64,000 bases of DNA, taken from Chitinophaga sancti. GTDB taxonomy: Bacteria > Bacteroidota > Bacteroidia > Chitinophagales > Chitinophagaceae. Position 1 is the stretch's first letter. The number at the start of each line of letters is the position of its first letter. The notes beneath the pieces were generated by a model that was not told where the DNA came from, searched no databases, and saw only the letters and a program-made list of their open reading frames with translations. The DNA is taken from contig NZ_CP139972.1 of the NCBI RefSeq assembly GCF_034424315.1, forward strand, positions 1,984,001-2,048,000. The letters run 5' to 3'. The translations under genes and the position numbers were made by a program. Shown in pieces: positions 61,826 through 64,000 of the stretch.

Positions 61826-61918
61826 ATAAGCCGTAGATATCCCGCCTCTTTTAAGATACGGGTTAAAGGCGGCTTATAGGCGGGATATCTGCGGGTTATC
61901 TGCGGAATATCCCGCCTT
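61826..61918. repeat. Nested inverted repeats upstream of the TetR gene
   Basis: AGATATCCCGCCT (61835-61847) pairs with AGGCGGGATATCT (61878-61890, perfect 13 bp). The latter can instead pair with ATATCCCGCCTT (61907-61918). Next to it ATAAGCCG (61826-61833) pairs with CGGCTTAT (61870-61877), adding 8 bp. The two folds around 61878-61890 exclude each other. Confidence 0.6.
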
Positions 61919-61976
61919 GTGTCAAGATAGTAAACACCACTGCACATGAGACCGCAGTGAAATTTATTTGGAGAAT

Positions 61977-61992
61977 TATACCAATCGGTATA
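61977..61992. promoter_or_regulatory. TetR-type operator 1 before the regulator gene
   Basis: TATACCAATCGGTATA is a palindrome with one mismatched centre pair, 27 bases before the TetR start. It sits between a TTTG (-33 like) at 61967-61970 and TATATTTT, 18 bases apart, so the regulator can block its own promoter. Confidence 0.75.
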
Positions 61993-62019
61993 TTTTTGCA
62001 TTGTCTTAAATGATCAGGT

Positions 62020-62604
62020 ATGAGCAAAGCAGAAAAGACCAGGCAGTATATAGTGGAGAAAACCGCTCCTATCTTCAATACCAAAGGTTTTGCGGGCACC
62101 TCTCTCACAGATATGACGGAGGCCACCGGGCTGACCAAAGGATCTATTTATGGCAACTTTGCCAATAAAGACGAGGTGGCACTAGCGTGTTTTGACTTCA
62201 ATTTCAAAAAAGTAGTCAATATCATTGACAGCGCTATAGAAAAAGAAGCTACCTATAGGGGCAAACTGCTGGTGTATACAACGATTTATGACAACTTCCT
62301 GAATGCTCCTTTTCCAACCGGCGGTTGCCCGGTACTGAATACAGCCATAGAATCGGATGATACGCATCCCAGCTTAAGGGCGAAATCAGCAGAAGCAATA
62401 GGCAACTGGAAAAACAAGATAGCAGGGATTCTAAACAAGGGGATTGAGGCCGGGGAATTCAAACCAGGACTGGATGTGGAGCAGACTGCCCTCACCTTTA
62501 TTGCGACCATCGAAGGTGCCATCATGATCACGAAGGCAACCGGTAAGCTCAACTACCGTACTGCCATTTTGAACGCCATCGAAAATATGATTAACGCTTT
62601 ATAA
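62020..62604 (+). CDS. TetR/AcrR family transcriptional repressor
   Basis: 194 residues. The N-terminal HTH (TSLTDMTEATGLTKGSIYGN, about residues 27-46) is classical for the family, and the C-terminal domain (TetR_C type, with FPTGGCPVLNTAIESDDTHP near 95-115) binds an effector. Three matching palindromes sit at 61977, 62622 and 63416, in front of itself, the SDR gene and the MFS gene. It therefore likely represses itself and both transport/detoxification genes until a toxic compound appears. The effector is unknown. Confidence 0.93.
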   Translation: MSKAEKTRQYIVEKTAPIFNTKGFAGTSLTDMTEATGLTKGSIYGNFANKDEVALACFDFNFKKVVNIIDSAIEKEATYRGKLLVYTTIYDNFLNAPFPTGGCPVLNTAIESDDTHPSLRAKSAEAIGNWKNKIAGILNKGIEAGEFKPGLDVEQTALTFIATIEGAIMITKATGKLNYRTAILNAIENMINAL

Positions 62605-62621
62605 GTATTTTTTTGCACATT

Positions 62622-62641
62622 AATATACCGATCGGTATATT
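62622..62641. promoter_or_regulatory. TetR-type operator 2 before the SDR gene
   Basis: AATATACCGATCGGTATATT is a perfect 20-bp palindrome, 14 bases before the SDR start. TTTTTTTGCA upstream and TATATTTT inside give a promoter with TTTG about 20 bases before TATATTTT, and the operator covers the spacer. Confidence 0.88.
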
Positions 62642-62655
62642 TTAAATTAAACAAG

Positions 62656-63399
62656 ATGAACACAAGTAACAACACGGTATTAATTACTGGCGGCAGTGCC
62701 GGTATCGGTTTCGAAATTGCACAACAGCTGGGTGCAGCGGGTAACCAGGTGATCATTACGGGTCGTAATGCGGAAAGACTGGAGGCGGCAGCAGCGCAGT
62801 TAAAAAATACTACTGCGATCGTATCTGATGTGAGCAGTCCGGGTGATGTCAGTCAGCTGGTGGCGCAACTGGAGGAAAAGTTTCCCGGGCTGAATATGGT
62901 GATCAATAATGCGGGGTATTCTGCTTCACCTTATCGCCTTGCTCCTGGCGTGGATACGTTTGAAAAAGCAAGTGCTGAGATCCAGACCAATTATCTTTCT
63001 GTACTCAGGCTGAACGAATTGCTGTTGCCATTACTGAGCAAACAGGCGCATGCTGCCATTGTCAATGTATCCAGCATTGTTGCCTTTGCACCGAGTATTA
63101 ATATTCCGGGGTATAGCATTAGCAAGGCGGCATTGCATGCTTATAGCAGGGTATTGAGAATTACGCTGAATGATACGCCTGTACGGGTGTTTGAACTGAT
63201 GCCTCCATTGGTGAATACAGAGTTCTCCAAGGAGATAGGTGGCGAAAAAGGCATTCCGGCTTCACAGGTAGCAGCGGAGCTGATAGAAGGGCTTAAAAAT
63301 GATGTGTACGAAATACATGTAGGTGATACTGCTGGTATGTATCAGCTCTACCTCTCCTCTCCTGAAAACGCACTCCAGGCAATTAACGCCGGCAGGTAA
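62656..63399 (+). CDS. SDR-family oxidoreductase
   Basis: 247 residues, classical short-chain dehydrogenase. The NAD(P)-binding TGGSAGIGFEIA lies at the start, with NNAGYS near residue 86. The catalytic Ser is in NVSSIVAF and the Tyr-Lys pair in YSISKAA (about 152-158). The C-terminal half lacks further domain marks. It is regulated by the TetR operator just upstream and followed by the MFS gene after 28 bases, so it probably detoxifies the same inducing compound that the pump exports. Confidence 0.93.
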   Translation: MNTSNNTVLITGGSAGIGFEIAQQLGAAGNQVIITGRNAERLEAAAAQLKNTTAIVSDVSSPGDVSQLVAQLEEKFPGLNMVINNAGYSASPYRLAPGVDTFEKASAEIQTNYLSVLRLNELLLPLLSKQAHAAIVNVSSIVAFAPSINIPGYSISKAALHAYSRVLRITLNDTPVRVFELMPPLVNTEFSKEIGGEKGIPASQVAAELIEGLKNDVYEIHVGDTAGMYQLYLSSPENALQAINAGR

Positions 63400-63415
63400 T
63401 TTTTTGCACTTAAAT

Positions 63416-63429
63416 ATACCGATCGGTAT
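63416..63429. promoter_or_regulatory. TetR-type operator 3 overlapping the MFS start codon
   Basis: ATACCGATCGGTAT is a perfect palindrome in the same context (TTTTTTGCAC upstream) as operator 2. It runs into the ATG at 63428-63430, so repressor binding would block entry to the MFS gene. Confidence 0.8.
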
Positions 63430-64000
63430 GAAAAAAGAAACCATTCTGTTGGTTACTGTCATTGCTGCGGCGGTGATGGAACTGATTGATACCTCTATTG
63501 TCAATGTTGCCCTGTCTCATATGAGCGGGAACCTGGGAGCTACGCTGGAAGATACTTCCTGGGTAATTACGGCTTATGCGATTGCGAATGTAATAGTGAT
63601 TCCAATCACCAGTTTCCTCGTGTTGAAACTGGGCAGGCGGAATTATTATATTGGTTCCGTAATTGCATTTACCTTCTTTTCTTTTATGTGTGGGCAGGCA
63701 TCGAATATCTGGACACTGGTAGCGTTCCGGTTTTTGCAGGGGATTGGCGGCGGGGCATTGCTGTCTGTATCGCAGGCAGTAGTGTTCGAGTTGTTTCCGA
63801 AGGAGAAGCGGAATGTGGCCAGTGCACTCTTTGGCATTGGCGTATTTGTAGGCCCGACGATCGGGCCTACACTGGGGGGATATATTACAGAGTTTTATGA
63901 CTGGCCCTGGATTTTTTACATCAATGTACCGATTGGTATAACCGTAGCCGTTATATGCTACCTGTTATTGAAAGAGCCAGGTATCAAACAGGAGGCGGGT
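63428..64000 (+). CDS. DHA2-family MFS drug efflux transporter, 3'-truncated by window edge
   Basis: The chain starts MKKETILLVTVIAAAVMELI, continues with the family mark DTSIVNVALSHM, then YAIANVIVIPITSFLVLKLG and RFLQGIGGGALLSVSQAVVF (motif C-like GPTIGPTLGG near residue 140). These are EmrB/QacA-type helices of a 14-helix proton-driven exporter, of which only the first six are in the window. Placed in the TetR regulon by the operator at its start. Confidence 0.9.
   Translation, partial: MKKETILLVTVIAAAVMELIDTSIVNVALSHMSGNLGATLEDTSWVITAYAIANVIVIPITSFLVLKLGRRNYYIGSVIAFTFFSFMCGQASNIWTLVAFRFLQGIGGGALLSVSQAVVFELFPKEKRNVASALFGIGVFVGPTIGPTLGGYITEFYDWPWIFYINVPIGITVAVICYLLLKEPGIKQEAG

Noticed and set aside
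61792..62001. 69-aa minus frame between the unknown gene and TetR
   Set aside because: Lies across the inverted repeats and the first TetR operator; Arg/Tyr composition comes from the repeat.
1..64000. CRISPR arrays, tRNA and rRNA genes, complete insertion sequences
   Set aside because: No regularly spaced direct repeats, cloverleaf-like sequences, rRNA segments, or transposase with terminal inverted repeats were seen.

Overview
The window reads as Bacteroidota DNA, most likely Chitinophagaceae such as Chitinophaga (inference). The signs are a CTnDOT-type conjugative-element module, a SusC-like/TonB-dependent barrel, many Cys-lipoproteins, giant secreted RHS proteins, weak Shine-Dalgarno sequences and several TAnnTTTG promoter -7 boxes. 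There are no rRNA, tRNA or CRISPR features.

Region 1 (1-10.4 kb) is part of an integrative and conjugative element. A copper cargo on the + strand (CPH-type P1B ATPase, entered from outside the window, and a multicopper oxidase split by a frameshift in an A9 run) converges on a minus-strand block. That block runs rteC, two small excisionase-like HTH genes, a DUF3945-type gene, topB and an ORF6N gene, the same order as the CTnDOT excision region (rteC, xis2c, xis2d, orf3, exc). No integrase or tra gene lies inside the window. A perfect GTANNTTTGC sequence at 10349 may mark the element's end.

Region 2 (10.8-32.3 kb) is one tightly packed minus-strand operon of seven genes, perhaps eight: an outer-membrane barrel protein, a secreted Ig-like protein, a lipoprotein, a 2480-aa secreted protein with an SpvB-like start, a membrane-anchored protein, a 2813-aa RHS protein ending in a putative HExxH metallopeptidase toxin, and a small secreted immunity candidate. 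It looks like a Tc/RHS-like toxin made and exposed through a dedicated envelope apparatus.

Region 3 (32.6-49.3 kb) holds a zinc-ribbon gene coupled to a DUF3592-like gene broken by an in-frame TGA, decayed remnants (a tyrosine-recombinase end, and a composite scar of a cassette found intact at 53-55 kb), then a second unusual minus-strand operon. This second operon encodes a 699-aa HNH protein, a 329-aa CxxC/CxxC protein and a 2546-aa repetitive beta-rich protein without a signal peptide. A PLC-type phosphoesterase and a GH64-like lipoprotein lie upstream of it.

Region 4 (49.6-64 kb) holds a lipoprotein, membrane protein, histidine kinase and LuxR regulator set; a 122-aa internally duplicated protein; the intact DUF1444-like/secreted-protein cassette; a TonB C-terminal domain protein; a TonB-dependent receptor followed by a phosphopantetheinyl transferase; a P1B-4-like metal ATPase; and a TetR-SDR-MFS cluster carrying three copies of one palindromic operator.

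The most promising undescribed systems are the 21-kb RHS/envelope operon and the HNH plus giant beta-repeat operon. Their functions here are inferred from layout and motifs only.
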